Assembly (NCBI GenBank): GCA_963721345.1
Contig: CAVRIT010000001.1
Span: forward strand, 1,550,001-1,614,000
Direction of reading: 5' to 3'
DNA from: JACDAN01 sp963721345
Lineage (GTDB): Bacteria; Actinomycetota; Thermoleophilia; Gaiellales; Gaiellaceae
Length of the DNA: 64,000 bases
The translations under genes were made by a program, and so were the position numbers. Of this stretch, positions 22,457 through 32,882 are shown in pieces. The notes under the pieces are model-generated. The model ran no database searches and had not been told where the DNA came from. It saw only the letters and a list, made by a program, of their open reading frames with translations. How positions within the stretch are numbered: position 1 is the first letter of the stretch; the number at the start of each line of letters is the position of its first letter.

Positions 22457-23346
22457 GCCGCGGCGGCGAGGACGGTCCGGCGCACCCACTCGGTCTCGTC
22501 CCGCGTGGTCCGACGAAGCTCGAGCCGCTCCGCGGTCTTCGGGCCGTGGCCGGTGACGACATGCTTGAGCTCGTCCCAGTCGGGCTCGGTGTACTCCCAG
22601 ACGCCGTCGTCGCGCTTCCGCAGCTTCGGGTCGGGCACGGTCAGCCCCAGCTCCCAGATCTGCGGGACGTAGCCGTCGAGGAACTGCTGGCGCGCCTCCT
22701 CGTTCCCCTGGCTCTTGATCCGCCAGATGAACATCGGATCCTCCTCGCGCGAGATCGGGTTGCCGTGGAACTGCATCAGCGGGCCCCACCAGCGGTCGAG
22801 CGCCTCCTGGACGAGCTCGCGCTGCTCGGCGGCGCCGTTCATCATCGTCAGGATCACGTCGCGCCCGTGGAGGATGTGGAACGACTCCTCCCAGCAGATC
22901 TTCTTCATGATCCGTGCGTAGGGCGCGTACGAGCACTTGAGGAGCGCCTTCTGGCTGATGATCGCCGCGGCGTCGACGAGCCACGCGATCACGCCGACGT
23001 CGCCCCAGGTCTTCGTCGGGTAGTGGAAGACGTTGTGGAACTTGGACTTACCCGAGATCAGGTCATCGAGGCACTGCTCGCGCGGCTTCCCGAGGTCCTC
23101 GACGACGCGGTAGATCAGCTGCGCGTGGCCGACCTCGTCCTGCACCTTCGCGGTGAGGGCGAGCTTCCGCTGGAGGGTCGGCGCGCGGAGGATCCATTCG
23201 CGCTCGGGTAGGACGCCCATCAGCTCGGAGTTGCCGTGCATCTCGATGAACTTCACGAGCTTCGCGCGGTACTCGTCGGGCATCGGGTCGGTCGTCTCGA
23301 CCTGCCCGCCGCCCTGCACGTACTCGAGGAATTCCTGGTCGTTCAC
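22453..23346 (-). CDS. paaA: Phenylacetyl-CoA epoxidase catalytic subunit PaaA
   Basis: Di-iron monooxygenase subunit that epoxidises the ring of phenylacetyl-CoA. The 297-residue protein has the carboxylate/His ligands in AKVQDEVGHAQLIYRV and CWEESFHILHGRD, together with the conserved VEDLGKPREQCLDDL and WGPLMQFHGNP segments. It starts at GTG 23346 with GGGAG 7 nt upstream and leads paaABCD. The reductase gene paaE is not in the window. A palindrome and -10 candidate lie just upstream (23360-23382). Confidence 0.95.
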   Translation of the reverse strand: MNDQEFLEYVQGGGQVETTDPMPDEYRAKLVKFIEMHGNSELMGVLPEREWILRAPTLQRKLALTAKVQDEVGHAQLIYRVVEDLGKPREQCLDDLISGKSKFHNVFHYPTKTWGDVGVIAWLVDAAAIISQKALLKCSYAPYARIMKKICWEESFHILHGRDVILTMMNGAAEQRELVQEALDRWWGPLMQFHGNPISREEDPMFIWRIKSQGNEEARQQFLDGYVPQIWELGLTVPDPKLRKRDDGVWEYTEPDWDELKHVVTGHGPKTAERLELRRTTRDETEWVRRTVLAAAA

Positions 23347-23359
23347 GGCGCACTCCCTT

Positions 23360-23382
23360 CCGAACGGTCGTTAGGAATCGTA
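23360..23382 (-). promoter_or_regulatory. Candidate paa promoter with TetR-type operator
   Basis: On the minus strand TACGAT (23382-23377) could be the -10 for paaA, leaving a short leader with a good ribosome site. Just downstream, covering the likely start point, is the imperfect palindrome CCTAACGACCGTTCGG (23375-23360; 6 of 8 bases pair), close in style to TetR-family PaaR sites. A TetR gene lies 2.4 kb away at 25731. Confidence 0.45.
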
Positions 23383-23423
23383 CCCGAGTTTGGACCGGGA
23401 AAACCGCGGGTATCTGTTGTCAC

Positions 23424-25721
23424 GTGAGGCCGCGGCTCCTCCTGGTGCTCTTCCTGTCCCTTGCGCTGCCCGGCTCTGCATCGGCCCACGATCTCTTCGA
23501 CCACAAGCCGCCGACGACGGCGCCGGAGCAGACGGTCGGCACCACCTTCAACTCGGGCGGCCCCGGCGCGAAGTGGGAGCTCCTGACGACGATCCTCACC
23601 GGGAACCCGCACACTGACCTCGACTTCTTCACGCGCGGCGGGGACACCTATGCGTCGGTCGGCACGCTCGCGCTCGGACCGAACTCCGGCGGCCAGACGA
23701 TCGTCAGGCTGACGGAGGGCGGCAAGGTCGAGCCGTCGTTCGTCGCCGGCCATCCGTCGGCCGACTGCCCTAGCGACGCGGCGGCCGCGCTCGGCCTGCA
23801 GCACGACGCCGAGGCGGCGCCCAAGGAGAACGCACAGCTCGTCCTCGACGCGACCGACAACGAGGGCCGCTGCCACGACGGCGGCGCCACGTTCGGCCTC
23901 GGCGACGACGTGAAGGGCGGGCTCGAGATCATCGACGTCACCGACCCGGCCAACCCGGTGGAGATCGGGCTCACGAGCCACATCGGCGAGGCGCACACCG
24001 TGAACGTCGACCCGAAGCGGCCCCACATCGCGTTCGCCGTGACCTCCGACACCGTCGGGGTCACGTGCGACGACGCGCGCCTCACGTGCATGCGCGCGAA
24101 CGAGAGCGCTGCGAGCAGCCAGCGCTTCAACCTCGACGGCTTCGAGGTCGTCGACCTCTCGTCGTGCATGAACTTCCCGGCCGGCACGACGACCGACCAG
24201 AAGCGAGCTGCCTGCCGGCCCCAGGTCTACCGCTACCGCTACGGGAGCCCGTTCTGGGCGCTCGGCCACACGGCCGACGCGCTGGCGGGCTGTCACGAGC
24301 TCGAGATCTACCCCGACGACAAGCTGACCTGCGCGAGCATCAACGCGACGCTGGTATTCGACCTGAGCGGCGCCTTCGACGACAACGGCACACCGACGAA
24401 CTACCTGGACGACAAGCCGCGTGGTACGCCGCTCCCCTGCCGTGTCCGGGCGAGCTCGACGCTGGTCACGAACGAGTGGTTTACGGGCGCAATGGTGACC
24501 GACTGTGTCTACGACGACGGCGGGGAGGAGCTGACCGTCCCCCGCTGGCAGACCCTCGGCTCACCGTCCCTCGACAACGTCGCGTTCGTCGGCAGCGCGT
24601 TCCACCAAGGGCGCGGCGCGCCGCAGCCGTCGACGGAGGACGTCGACGTCTCGCACGAGGCGGAGCTCACCCACTCGGGCAAGTTCGTCCTCGCCACGGA
24701 CGAGCGTGGAGGCGGCGTAACACCGCCCGGCGCGACCTGCGCGCCGGCGGCGGACAACCCGCAGGGGAACGGCGGTATCCATGCGTACGCGGTCGACCGG
24801 CTGCTCACGAGCTCGCCCGACACCGCGGAGGAGGCCTGGGCGTCCTACGCGCGCACCCCGGGCGGCGCCAAGGCCATCTATCGCACCCCGATCCACACCC
24901 AGCCGCAGTCCACGCTGTGCACGTCGCACGTCTTCCACCAGATCCCCGGCCAGAACCGGATCTTCATGGGCTGGTACTCGCAGGGGACGCAGGTCGTCGA
25001 CTACGTGGAGCATCCTGACGGGACGATCTCGTTCCAGCAGGCGGGCTGGTTCATTCCGGAGAACGCGAACACGTGGGTCTCGGCCGTCTTCAAGACCCAG
25101 CAGAACCCCGACTGCTCCTTCACGTACTGGGGCGCGACCGGAGACTTCAATCTCGCCGCCGCCGGTCGGAACGCGATCGACGTTTACAAGGTCACGCTCC
25201 CGCCCCCGCCGAACGTCGCCTGCACGCCGAGCCAGCCGCCGCCCGCGCCGATGCCGGGCGCGCCGCCGGCGCCTCCCCCGGTAAGGACACCTGCCGTTTC
25301 CCCCTGCACGATCAACGGCACGAGCGGCGCCGACCGCCTCACGGGCACGGCACGCGCCGACGTCATCTGCGGGCGCGGCGGCAACGACACGATCTCGGGG
25401 CTCGGCGGCAACGACAAGCTGTACGGCGGAGCGGGAAACGATCGCGTCCTCGGCGGTTTCGGGACTGACCGTCTCTACGGCGGACCGGGCGCCGATCGCC
25501 TCTACGGCGACGCAGGCGCCGACCTCCTCGCTGGTGACGGCGGAAACGATCGCCTCTATGCGGGCGCCGGACGCAATCGCCTTCTCGGCAAGCAGGGCAA
25601 CGACCTGCTGTGGGCGCGGAACCGCGCGCGAGACCGCGTCGCCGGGGGCTCCGGCAAGGACAGAGCCGTACTCGACCGGTTCGACCTCGCGAAGTACATC
25701 GAGCGTCTGATCAGGCGCTAG
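23424..25721 (+). CDS. Secreted protein with C-terminal Ca-binding (RTX-like) glycine/aspartate repeats
   Basis: 765 residues from a GTG, with a clear signal peptide (LLLVLFLSLALPGSASAHD). The middle, to about residue 600, is cysteine-containing and has LVIVD-like text (GGLEIIDVTDPANPVEIGL), the pattern of beta-propeller surface proteins. After a Pro-rich linker, residues about 630-735 carry nonapeptide repeats GGNDTISGLGGNDKLYGGAG of the hemolysin-type calcium-binding kind. No catalytic motif is recognised. Diverges from paaA across a 77-bp gap. Export by the Sec route is likely; function unknown. Confidence 0.8.
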   Translation: MRPRLLLVLFLSLALPGSASAHDLFDHKPPTTAPEQTVGTTFNSGGPGAKWELLTTILTGNPHTDLDFFTRGGDTYASVGTLALGPNSGGQTIVRLTEGGKVEPSFVAGHPSADCPSDAAAALGLQHDAEAAPKENAQLVLDATDNEGRCHDGGATFGLGDDVKGGLEIIDVTDPANPVEIGLTSHIGEAHTVNVDPKRPHIAFAVTSDTVGVTCDDARLTCMRANESAASSQRFNLDGFEVVDLSSCMNFPAGTTTDQKRAACRPQVYRYRYGSPFWALGHTADALAGCHELEIYPDDKLTCASINATLVFDLSGAFDDNGTPTNYLDDKPRGTPLPCRVRASSTLVTNEWFTGAMVTDCVYDDGGEELTVPRWQTLGSPSLDNVAFVGSAFHQGRGAPQPSTEDVDVSHEAELTHSGKFVLATDERGGGVTPPGATCAPAADNPQGNGGIHAYAVDRLLTSSPDTAEEAWASYARTPGGAKAIYRTPIHTQPQSTLCTSHVFHQIPGQNRIFMGWYSQGTQVVDYVEHPDGTISFQQAGWFIPENANTWVSAVFKTQQNPDCSFTYWGATGDFNLAAAGRNAIDVYKVTLPPPPNVACTPSQPPPAPMPGAPPAPPPVRTPAVSPCTINGTSGADRLTGTARADVICGRGGNDTISGLGGNDKLYGGAGNDRVLGGFGTDRLYGGPGADRLYGDAGADLLAGDGGNDRLYAGAGRNRLLGKQGNDLLWARNRARDRVAGGSGKDRAVLDRFDLAKYIERLIRR

Positions 25722-25724
25722 GTT
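25719..25724 (+). promoter_or_regulatory. Leaderless -10 of the TetR gene, formed by the upstream stop codon
   Basis: TAGGTT begins with the TAG stop of the secreted-protein gene and ends 6 nt before the TetR ATG, leaving no room for a ribosome site. Confidence 0.45.
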
Positions 25725-25730
25725 CCACAT

Positions 25731-26309
25731 ATGGCGACGAGGCGCGCCGAGCTGACACGTCAGGCTGCCCGCCTCTTCGCCGAGCGCGGCTACCACGGAA
25801 CGTCGATCGGCGACCTCGCGAAGGCGCTCGGCGTCCAGAAGGGCTCGCTCTACGCGCACATCGACTCGAAGCAGGACCTGCTCTACGAGGCGGTGCGCGA
25901 GGGCGCCGAGGCGTTCCACGCCGCGCTCGACGCGATCCCCGAGGACGTGAAGGTCACCGACCGCATCCGCCTGGCGCTCCGCGCGCACCTGCGAGTGGTC
26001 GCGGAGCAGCTCGACGTGGCGACGGTCTTCGTCCGGGAGTGGCGCTACCTCGAAGGTGAGCGGGCCGAGGAGTTTCTAACGGAGCGCCGCCGCTACGAGG
26101 AGCGTTTCCGCGCGCTCTTCCGCGAGGGGCGGGAGCGCGGCGAGCTGCGCACCGACCTCGACGACCACGCGGCTGTGCTGCTCGTCCTCTCCGCGGCCAA
26201 TTGGGCGTACACCTGGCTGCCCGAAGGCGCGGACACAGACGAGCTGGCGGACCGGTTCTTCGCGATCCTCGTCGAGGGAGTTCGGGGCTACGCGACGCCG
26301 ATCGCTTGA
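25731..26309 (+). CDS. TetR/AcrR-family transcriptional regulator
   Basis: 192-residue repressor. The N-terminal HTH is complete (AARLFAERGYHGTSIGDLAK, ALGVQKGSLYAHIDSKQDLL), and the C-terminal ligand domain resembles those of regulators of acyl-CoA catabolism (VATVFVREWRYLEGERAEEF). No ribosome site precedes the ATG; TAGGTT ends 6 nt upstream, so the message is probably leaderless. The nearest likely target is the palindrome before paaA, but regulation of its own locus or of fatty-acid genes cannot be excluded. Confidence 0.88.
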   Translation: MATRRAELTRQAARLFAERGYHGTSIGDLAKALGVQKGSLYAHIDSKQDLLYEAVREGAEAFHAALDAIPEDVKVTDRIRLALRAHLRVVAEQLDVATVFVREWRYLEGERAEEFLTERRRYEERFRALFREGRERGELRTDLDDHAAVLLVLSAANWAYTWLPEGADTDELADRFFAILVEGVRGYATPIA

Positions 26310-26379
26310 CTTCGCTCGATAGACGTTTAAAGATCGACGCCGGGGGGCTTGCAGAAGTTCGAACAGAAGGGGAAGGCGA

Positions 26380-29300
26380 ATGCGACTCAAGCTCCTCGGC
26401 GTGGCCGCCATTGTGGCCGCGCTCGGCGTGGTCATCCCCGGCTCCGCGCTCTCGAACGTCAACATCACCGAGCACGCCGACGGCGTGTCCGAGTTCGATA
26501 GCCGGGTCGGAAGGCTCGCGCCCACAGCGATTCAGCGCACACATCTCAAGCGTCTCAAGGCACGGGCGACCTGGAACCAGTTCGGGACGCCGGCCACTCT
26601 GTCCCGGAACGGCAAGTTCCTGGCACGCGGCATTCGCGCGAAGACGGCGCCCGACGCGGCGCGGTGGTATCTGAACCGCCACAAGGCCCTCTTCGGGCTC
26701 ACCTCGCTCGCGGGCCTCCGGCTCGAGAGCGCGAACAGGCTTGCCGGCAGCAACGGCTACGCGGTGGGCTACCGGCAGGTCTTCGATCGGCTCGAGGCGG
26801 CCGAGGGCGGCCTGGTCACGGTCGGCGTCACCGGCACGGCACGGCGCGGCTGGAAGGTCTCGTTCGTCTCCTCGTCGCTGACCCGCGACAGGACGCTCGC
26901 CGCCACGATCAGCCTCTCGGCAGCTTCCGCCTGGGTGCAGGCGGCGCGGTCCGTGGGACTCAGCGTGTCGGTCGCGAATGTCCTCAAGCGGCGTACCTCG
27001 CGCGGCTGGACACGCTTCTCCGTCGGCGGGCTGGGCGACTCGCAGAGCGTCCGCGCCGTCGCGTTCCCGACGATCCGGCGCGGCGTCGCTCCGGCGTTCG
27101 AGGCCATCGTCCTCAAGGCGAAGGACGGATTGGGCTTCAAGGTGATCGTCGACGCACGTAGCGGAGCAACCCTCGCCCGCACGAGCCTCGTGCACCACGC
27201 CTTCAAGCCGATGGCCGCCGAGGCCTACACGTTCAGCGGCGAGCTGGCCGCCGTGGACGGCGCGTGCAACGATCACGGGCCGTTCGCCATCGGCGCCGGC
27301 AACCGTGCTCTCGACGGCTTCGTCGCCGCGACGAACCCGTTGAACGACATCGTCCTCGAGCTCTACAAGGACGGCGTCCTGCTGCAGCACGCGGACACGC
27401 TGAACTCGCCGGAGTCGTTCCACTACGAGCCGGCCGGCGGCGTCCCCGCGGGCAACTACGTGATCAAGGTCTGCGACTTCGACGGACCGGGCAACGTCCC
27501 GTTCGTCGAGCCGCGCACTTACACGGGCACGCTGACCGGCGATGCGTCGCCGGCGCCACAGCCCTACCTCGCCCGGTGGGAGGCGTTCCCCAACAGCCCG
27601 CCGCTGCACACCGTGGCCGGGTACCCGTGGAACCATCCGGACACCGATACTCGCGAGACGTTCTGCTGGTTCGCGACACCTGGCTGCGAGCACGTGCTCG
27701 GCAACTTCCCGCTCGGTGCGCGAGGCCCGTGGGACCACGACCACAAGCTCAACACACCGACGCTGACGACGCGCGGCAACAACGCCAAGTCAGCAACGTC
27801 GTGGACCGACCCGTCGCTACCGAGCCCGCCGCAGTACATGCCGGTGAGCCCGGTTCGCGACTACACGTTCCCGTGGACGAACGACTGGAACAACCGGCAG
27901 TGCGAGCCGACTCCCGGAGCGCCCGGCGCGACCTGGGACGACTCCGCTGCCACGGTGAACCTGTTCGTCGCACACAACCGGATGCACGACTGGGCGTACT
28001 ACCTCGGCTTCACCGAGCGGAACTGGAACGCCCAGGACTACAACTTCGGCCTGACCGAGCGGCGTCAGGAGAACGATCCGATCATCGGCAACGTCCAGGC
28101 CGGTGCTCTGCCGCCCGCCAAGTCGCGTGACAACGCCAACATGATCACGCTTCCGGACGGGCTGCCCTCGATCACGAACATGTACTTCTGGCAGCCGCTC
28201 GCGGGCGCGTTCTACGCCCCGTGCGTCGACGGTGACTACGACATGAGCGTCATCGGCCACGAGTACGGCCACATGATCGAGAACCGCATGATCGGCAAGG
28301 GCAACGTCCGCTCCGGCCATCACGCCGGCGCGATGGGCGAGTCCCACGGCGACATGTTCGGTATGGAGTATCTGAATGGCAACGTGTTCGGGCCGGTCTC
28401 CGACGAGAACCCCTTCGCGAGCGGTCCGTACGACACCGGCAACAAGCTCCGGGCCATCCGCAACTACGGGATGAACTTCCCGACGGTGGGTGCGGATCCG
28501 AGGCCGAGCATGCAGCTCACGACCAACGCGCTGAACTTCAGCGCGATGGGCTACGACCTCACCGGTCCGACGCTGACGTCGTCGAGCCAGGTCCACGCCA
28601 ACGGCGAGATCTGGAGCAAGACGAACTTCGTCATCAGGCAGTTGCTCGTCGACAAATACGACGACGACTTCCCGTACGACGACGAGGATCTCCAGTACGC
28701 GTGTGCGAACGGCGAGCTGCCGGCGTACGCGTGTCCGGGAAACCGGCGCTGGATCCAGCTCGTCTTCGACGCGATGCTGCTGATGCCGACGAACCCGACG
28801 ATGATCCAGGCCCGGGACGCCACACTGGCTGCCGACCTGACGCGGTTCGGCGGAGCCAATCAGCGTGAGCTCTGGCTCGGCTACGCCCGGCAAGGCATGG
28901 GCGCCGGCGCCACGAGCACGAACAACTCACTCGCGGAGTCGGACACCGATCCGAGCCCGAGCTGGGAGTCGCCGGAGCACAACAACGGCACCGTCATGTT
29001 CGATGCCGAGACGAAGGCAGGCGTTCCGATCACGAACGCCCGCTTCTATGTCGGTCACTACGAGGCACGCGTCTCGCCGATCGCGGACACCAACCCCGCG
29101 ACAACGGGCGCGAACCTCGACAACGTGGCGATGATGGCGCCCGGAACCTACGAGTTCCTGGCCCACGCCCCGGGCTACGGCGTCTTCCGCTTCGAGAAGA
29201 CCGTTTACGCAGGCGAGACGACCACGTTCGCCGTCCGGTTCGCCCTGAACGTGGCCTCTGCGAACGCGGGCGCCGTCGGCCACGGGCGACACGAACGGAG

Positions 29301-29887
29301 CGGACGCCGCCGCACAGGCGGCAACGCTCCGGAACCTGATCGACGACACCGAGGCCACGCAGTGGGAGACCCCGGGCAACACGACGGGGCCGCTCTCGGT
29401 GGACGGCAAGAAGGTCACGATCGATCTCGCAGGCACGGACCCGGTGACGGTCGCCGACGTCCAGGTCAGCGCGATGCTTCGCTCGGGCCAGAACCGCTTC
29501 ACGGCAGTGCGGCAGTTCCAGGTCTGGGCGTGCAACAACGGCGGCGCGACGTTCAGTCACGACGGGCCGCTGGCCGACTGCTCGACCGACGCGGCCTTCA
29601 GGCTCGTGTACACGAGTCCGGCCGATGCGTTCCCGGGCAACTCTCCACGCCCGGTGGCGCCGTCGCTGATCCTGCGGTCGTTCGACATCCCGAACACGAA
29701 GGCGACCCACCTGCGGTTCGTCGTGAAGACGAACCAGTGCACAGGGGGGCCGAACTTCCTCGGTGAGCAGGACGCAGATCCGGCAAACGCCACGGACTGC
29801 CCGAGCGCCGCACCCGCCACGACGAAGTTCGTCCGGGCCGCGGAGCTCCAGGCGTTCAGCACGGACTCGAGCGTCTACCGCCGCTAG
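26380..29887 (+). CDS. Secreted M36 (fungalysin-like) zinc metalloprotease, one frameshift
   Basis: Starts at ATG 26380 after a purine-rich ribosome site; signal peptide VAAIVAALGVVIPGSALS. A propeptide (FTP/PepSY-like, about residues 50-280) precedes the protease domain with the zinc motif GHEYGHMIENRM (His627, His631) and the third-ligand region GESHGDMFGMEY. C-terminal beta domains follow. The first frame breaks down near 29275 (GAVGHGRHERSG). Skipping one base restores ATGDTNGADAAAQAATLRN, and the second frame continues to the TAG at 29887, about 1168 residues in all. A single extra G is the simplest cause. A 12-bp-stem terminator follows. Confidence 0.87.
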
Positions 29888-29909
29888 GGAAGGACACCAG
29901 ACGCACGCG

Positions 29910-29937
29910 GAGAGGGCCGGCAACCGCCGGCCCTCTC
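29910..29937 (+). terminator. Strong hairpin terminator
   Basis: GAGAGGGCCGGC and GCCGGCCCTCTC form a perfect 12-bp stem around the loop AACC, followed only by CTT. It lies 23 nt after the protease stop and just before the lipid-kinase start. Being symmetric it could also act on the opposite strand. Confidence 0.8.
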
Positions 29938-29946
29938 CTTGCTGGC

Positions 29947-30816
29947 ATGGTGCGCGTGATGAGTCGGCTTCTCCTTGTCGTCAACCCGCAGGCGAGCGCC
30001 GTGACCGAGGAGCGGACGGCCGCCGTGCGCGCTGCACTGGGCCCGGACGCGGAGGTCGTCCGCACCGAGCGTCCGGGCCACGCGGTCGACCTCGTCCGAG
30101 ACGCCGACGCGGAAGTCGTGGTCGTCTTCGGCGGGGACGGCGCGTTCAACGAGGCGCTCAACGGCGTTCGGCCGGGCGTGACTTTGGGCTTCGTGCCGGG
30201 CGGCGGCTCCAGCGTGCTCCCGCGCGCGCTCGGGCTTCCGCGTGACCCGCAGGAAGCGGCGCGGCGGATCAAAGTCGGCCGCACGAGGGAGATCTCCGTC
30301 GGCCGCGTCAACGGACGGCGGTTCGGGTTCGCCGCGGCGCTCGGCTTCCCCGCCGAGATCGTGCGGCGCGTCGACGACCTCGGACGCGCGGACGGCCGCC
30401 GCCCGCCGGATCGAACGTTCGCGACGACGATCGCCCGCGCGCTGATCGAGCGGCGCGGCCGGCTCGACCCGGTTCTCGAGGTCGAGGGCGAGCCGGCGGC
30501 GTTCGCGCTCATCGCGAACGGGAACCCGTACACGTACTTCGGCCGCCTGCCGCTCCGCTTTGCGCCCGACGCTCGGTTCGAGGCCGGCCTCGACGTGGTC
30601 GCGCCGCGGCAGGTGCGGGGCAGGTCGATCCCGCGCTTGCTCGGCGCCGCGCTGCTCGGGCGGCGTGCGTCCGGCGTCGTCTACCGCCGCGATCTCGATC
30701 GTGTCCGGATCGAGTTCGCGAAACCGCTTGCGCTGCAGGTGGACGGCGAGGATCTCGGCGACGTCGAAGAGGCAACCGTCGAGGCCGAGCGCGCAGCAGT
30801 CACAATTCTCGTGTGA
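29947..30816 (+). CDS. Diacylglycerol kinase-family lipid kinase (YegS/BmrU-like)
   Basis: Phosphorylates a lipid such as diacylglycerol, using ATP; cytosolic face of the membrane. The 289-residue protein has LLLVVNPQAS, the nucleotide-binding GGDGAFNEALNG motif and a second conserved block FVPGGGSSVLPRALGLP, plus the C-terminal beta-sandwich domain ending LQVDGEDLG. The true start may be the ATG at 29959 (MSRLLLVVNP), because the ATG at 29947 lies only 10 nt from the terminator stem. Its stop overlaps the next gene by GTGA. Confidence 0.88.
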   Translation: MVRVMSRLLLVVNPQASAVTEERTAAVRAALGPDAEVVRTERPGHAVDLVRDADAEVVVVFGGDGAFNEALNGVRPGVTLGFVPGGGSSVLPRALGLPRDPQEAARRIKVGRTREISVGRVNGRRFGFAAALGFPAEIVRRVDDLGRADGRRPPDRTFATTIARALIERRGRLDPVLEVEGEPAAFALIANGNPYTYFGRLPLRFAPDARFEAGLDVVAPRQVRGRSIPRLLGAALLGRRASGVVYRRDLDRVRIEFAKPLALQVDGEDLGDVEEATVEAERAAVTILV

Positions 30817-31820
30817 TCGCCAGGCTCGCGACGGTGCTCGTGGTGGGTGTCGTCGCAACCGCGGTCCCGGCAGGCGCAGCGGAGAGGTCGACGCCGGGCT
30901 GGCAGCGGATCGAGCCGGGCGGGCGGACGTCCTGCGCGCGGGGCGGCAAGTTCGCGTTCTGGCTTCGCCGCGGCGACCCCAAGAAGGTCGTCGTGTACTT
31001 CCAGGGCGGCGGCGGCTGCTTCGATGTCCGCAGCTGCGCGCCGGGGAGCAGCTGGTTCGACGACAGCGTGGACTTCCTCGACGATCCCGGCTTCCAGGGG
31101 GGCATGTTCGACCTCGGGGACACACGGAACCCGTTTCGCGGCTGGTCCTTCCTCTACGTCCCGTCCTGCACCGGTGACGTCCACATCGGCGACGGGGTCG
31201 CCCGCTACGGCAAGACGACGATCCGGCATCGCGGCTGGCCGAACGCCCGGGCCGCTCTGACGCGGGCCTTCCGCGAGTTCCCGTCACCAGAGACCGTGTT
31301 CGTCACGGGCTGCAGCGCGGGCAGCGTCGGGTCCGCGTTCCACGTGCCCGCGGTCCTGCAGCGCTGGCCGCGCGCCCGCGTGACCCAACTGGGCGATTCC
31401 CTCGCCTTCCTCTTCCACCGGCCGATCTCGCTCGTCGGCTGGGGCGCCCACGCACGCTTCCCCGGCTTCTTCCGGATCGGGAACAGGCGGTTCACGATGG
31501 CGGAGTACGAGCGGGCGCTGACCAAGCGCTACCCGACGCGGACGTTCGCGCGCGTCAACTACGCGTCCGACAACGTCCAGGAGCGCTTCTACGAGGCGCT
31601 CGGTGGGAAACCGGCCGACTTCGAGCCGCGGCTTCGCCGAGTCGAGGCGCAACTGAAGCGGATACCCAACTATCGGTCTTACCTCGCCTGCGGCGGCGAT
31701 CACTGCGTGACGCCGGTCGATCGGTTCTACTCGCTCGAGGTCGGCGGCGTGCGCTTCCGGGACTGGGTGCAGCGCCTCGCGGCCGGCCGGAACGTCGGCT
31801 GCCCCACCTGCCGTCGCTGA
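30813..31820 (+). CDS. Secreted pectinacetylesterase-family hydrolase
   Basis: 335-residue exported alpha/beta hydrolase-like protein starting at GTG, with signal peptide LATVLVVGVVATAVPAGAAE. The family's oxyanion segment VVVYFQGGGGCFD, the nucleophile motif FVTGCSAGSVGS (Ser) and the late CGGDHCVT (His) are present, giving a plausible Ser-Asp-His triad. Several Cys pairs suggest disulfides. In bacteria this family includes esterases of unknown substrate; real pectin activity is not implied. GTGA-coupled to the lipid kinase. Confidence 0.83.
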   Translation: MIARLATVLVVGVVATAVPAGAAERSTPGWQRIEPGGRTSCARGGKFAFWLRRGDPKKVVVYFQGGGGCFDVRSCAPGSSWFDDSVDFLDDPGFQGGMFDLGDTRNPFRGWSFLYVPSCTGDVHIGDGVARYGKTTIRHRGWPNARAALTRAFREFPSPETVFVTGCSAGSVGSAFHVPAVLQRWPRARVTQLGDSLAFLFHRPISLVGWGAHARFPGFFRIGNRRFTMAEYERALTKRYPTRTFARVNYASDNVQERFYEALGGKPADFEPRLRRVEAQLKRIPNYRSYLACGGDHCVTPVDRFYSLEVGGVRFRDWVQRLAAGRNVGCPTCRR

Positions 31821-31842
31821 CCGGATAGCCTCTTTCGCTGGA

Positions 31843-32882
31843 ATGGCCCAGGTTCTTCGCGACGAGCGGGAGCTTCGCCGAGTGATCGGCGACGGCGAGG
31901 CGCTACCCGACGGCGAGGTCGAGGGGCTCTCGGAGAACGACCTGCTCGAGCTCTACCGCGGCATGGTGCTCCTGCGCACCTACGACGAGCGCTCGGTCGT
32001 CTACCACCGGCAGGGGCGAATCGGCACCTACGCGATCTTCTGGAACCACGAGGCGATGCAGGCCGGCGCCGTGTACGCGCTCGATCGTGACGACTGGATC
32101 TTCCCCAGCTACCGCGAGTCGGCGATCGCGCTCCTCCGCGGCATGCCCGCCTCGACGATCCTCTCGTGGTGGCGCGGCCACCCCGTGGGCTGGTGGAACC
32201 CCGTCGACTACAACGTCGCGTCGATCTGCGTGCCGATCGGGACGCACGTGCCGCATGCGGTCGGCCTGGCCTGGGGGAAGAAGCTCCGCGGCGAGCGGGC
32301 CTGCGCGATCGCCTTCTTCGGCGACGGCGCGACCTCCGAGGGAGCGTTCCACGAGGGTGCCAACTTCGCCGGCGTGATGCGCGCCCCGGCGATCCTCTTC
32401 TGCAACAACAACGGCTGGGCGATCTCGACGCCGCGTGTCGGCCCAGACCGCGGCGGAGACGCTCGCCGACAAGGCGGCCGGCTACGGGATGCCGGGCGTG
32501 CGGGTGGACGGGCTGGACGTGCTCGCCGTCTACGAGGCGACCCGCGAGGCGGTCGAGCGGGCGAGGGCGGGCGAGGGCCCCACGTTCATCGAGGCCGTGA
32601 GCTACCGCGCAGCGCCGCACGCGACCGCGGACGACCCGAGCGGCGTACATCGATCTCGAGCGCGTCGAGGAGGAGAAGCGGAACGAGTGCCTCGGCCGCT
32701 ACGAGCGCTACCTGCTGCGGGCGGGTGTGCTGACGACCGAGCTCGCCGAGCAGATCCGCGCCGAGGCTGCCGACGTGATGCGCGAGGGGATCGCCGCGGC
32801 CGAGGCCGAGCCCGACGCCGATCCGGAGCTGCTGTTCGAGAACGCCTACGTCGATCCACCCCCGGGGCTGCGCGATGGCTGA
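31843..32882 (+). CDS. 2-oxoacid (pyruvate/branched-chain) dehydrogenase E1 alpha, two frameshifts
   Basis: Thiamine-diphosphate-binding subunit of a pyruvate or branched-chain 2-oxoacid dehydrogenase. RGMVLLRTYDERSVVYHRQG, the TPP motif FFGDGATSEGAFHEGANFAG and LFCNNNGWAIS are conserved. The frame shifts after STPRV near 32442-32444 (extra C), continues as GQTAAETLADKAAGYGMPGV, and shifts again near 32640 (extra G). It then ends as YIDLERVEEEKRNECLGRYE to the TGA at 32882. All three pieces are conserved, so sequencing error is likelier than decay. TAGCCT at 31826-31831 is a possible -10. Overlaps E1 beta by 8 nt. Confidence 0.88.

Noticed and set aside
25370..25600. Periodic GGC-GGC-AAC/GAC sequence resembling a tandem DNA repeat
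   Set aside because: Explained by nonapeptide Ca-binding repeats in the secreted protein.
25954..27744. 596-codon minus-strand open frame under TetR and the M36 protease
   Set aside because: Shadow; the plus strand carries conserved TetR and M36 motifs throughout.
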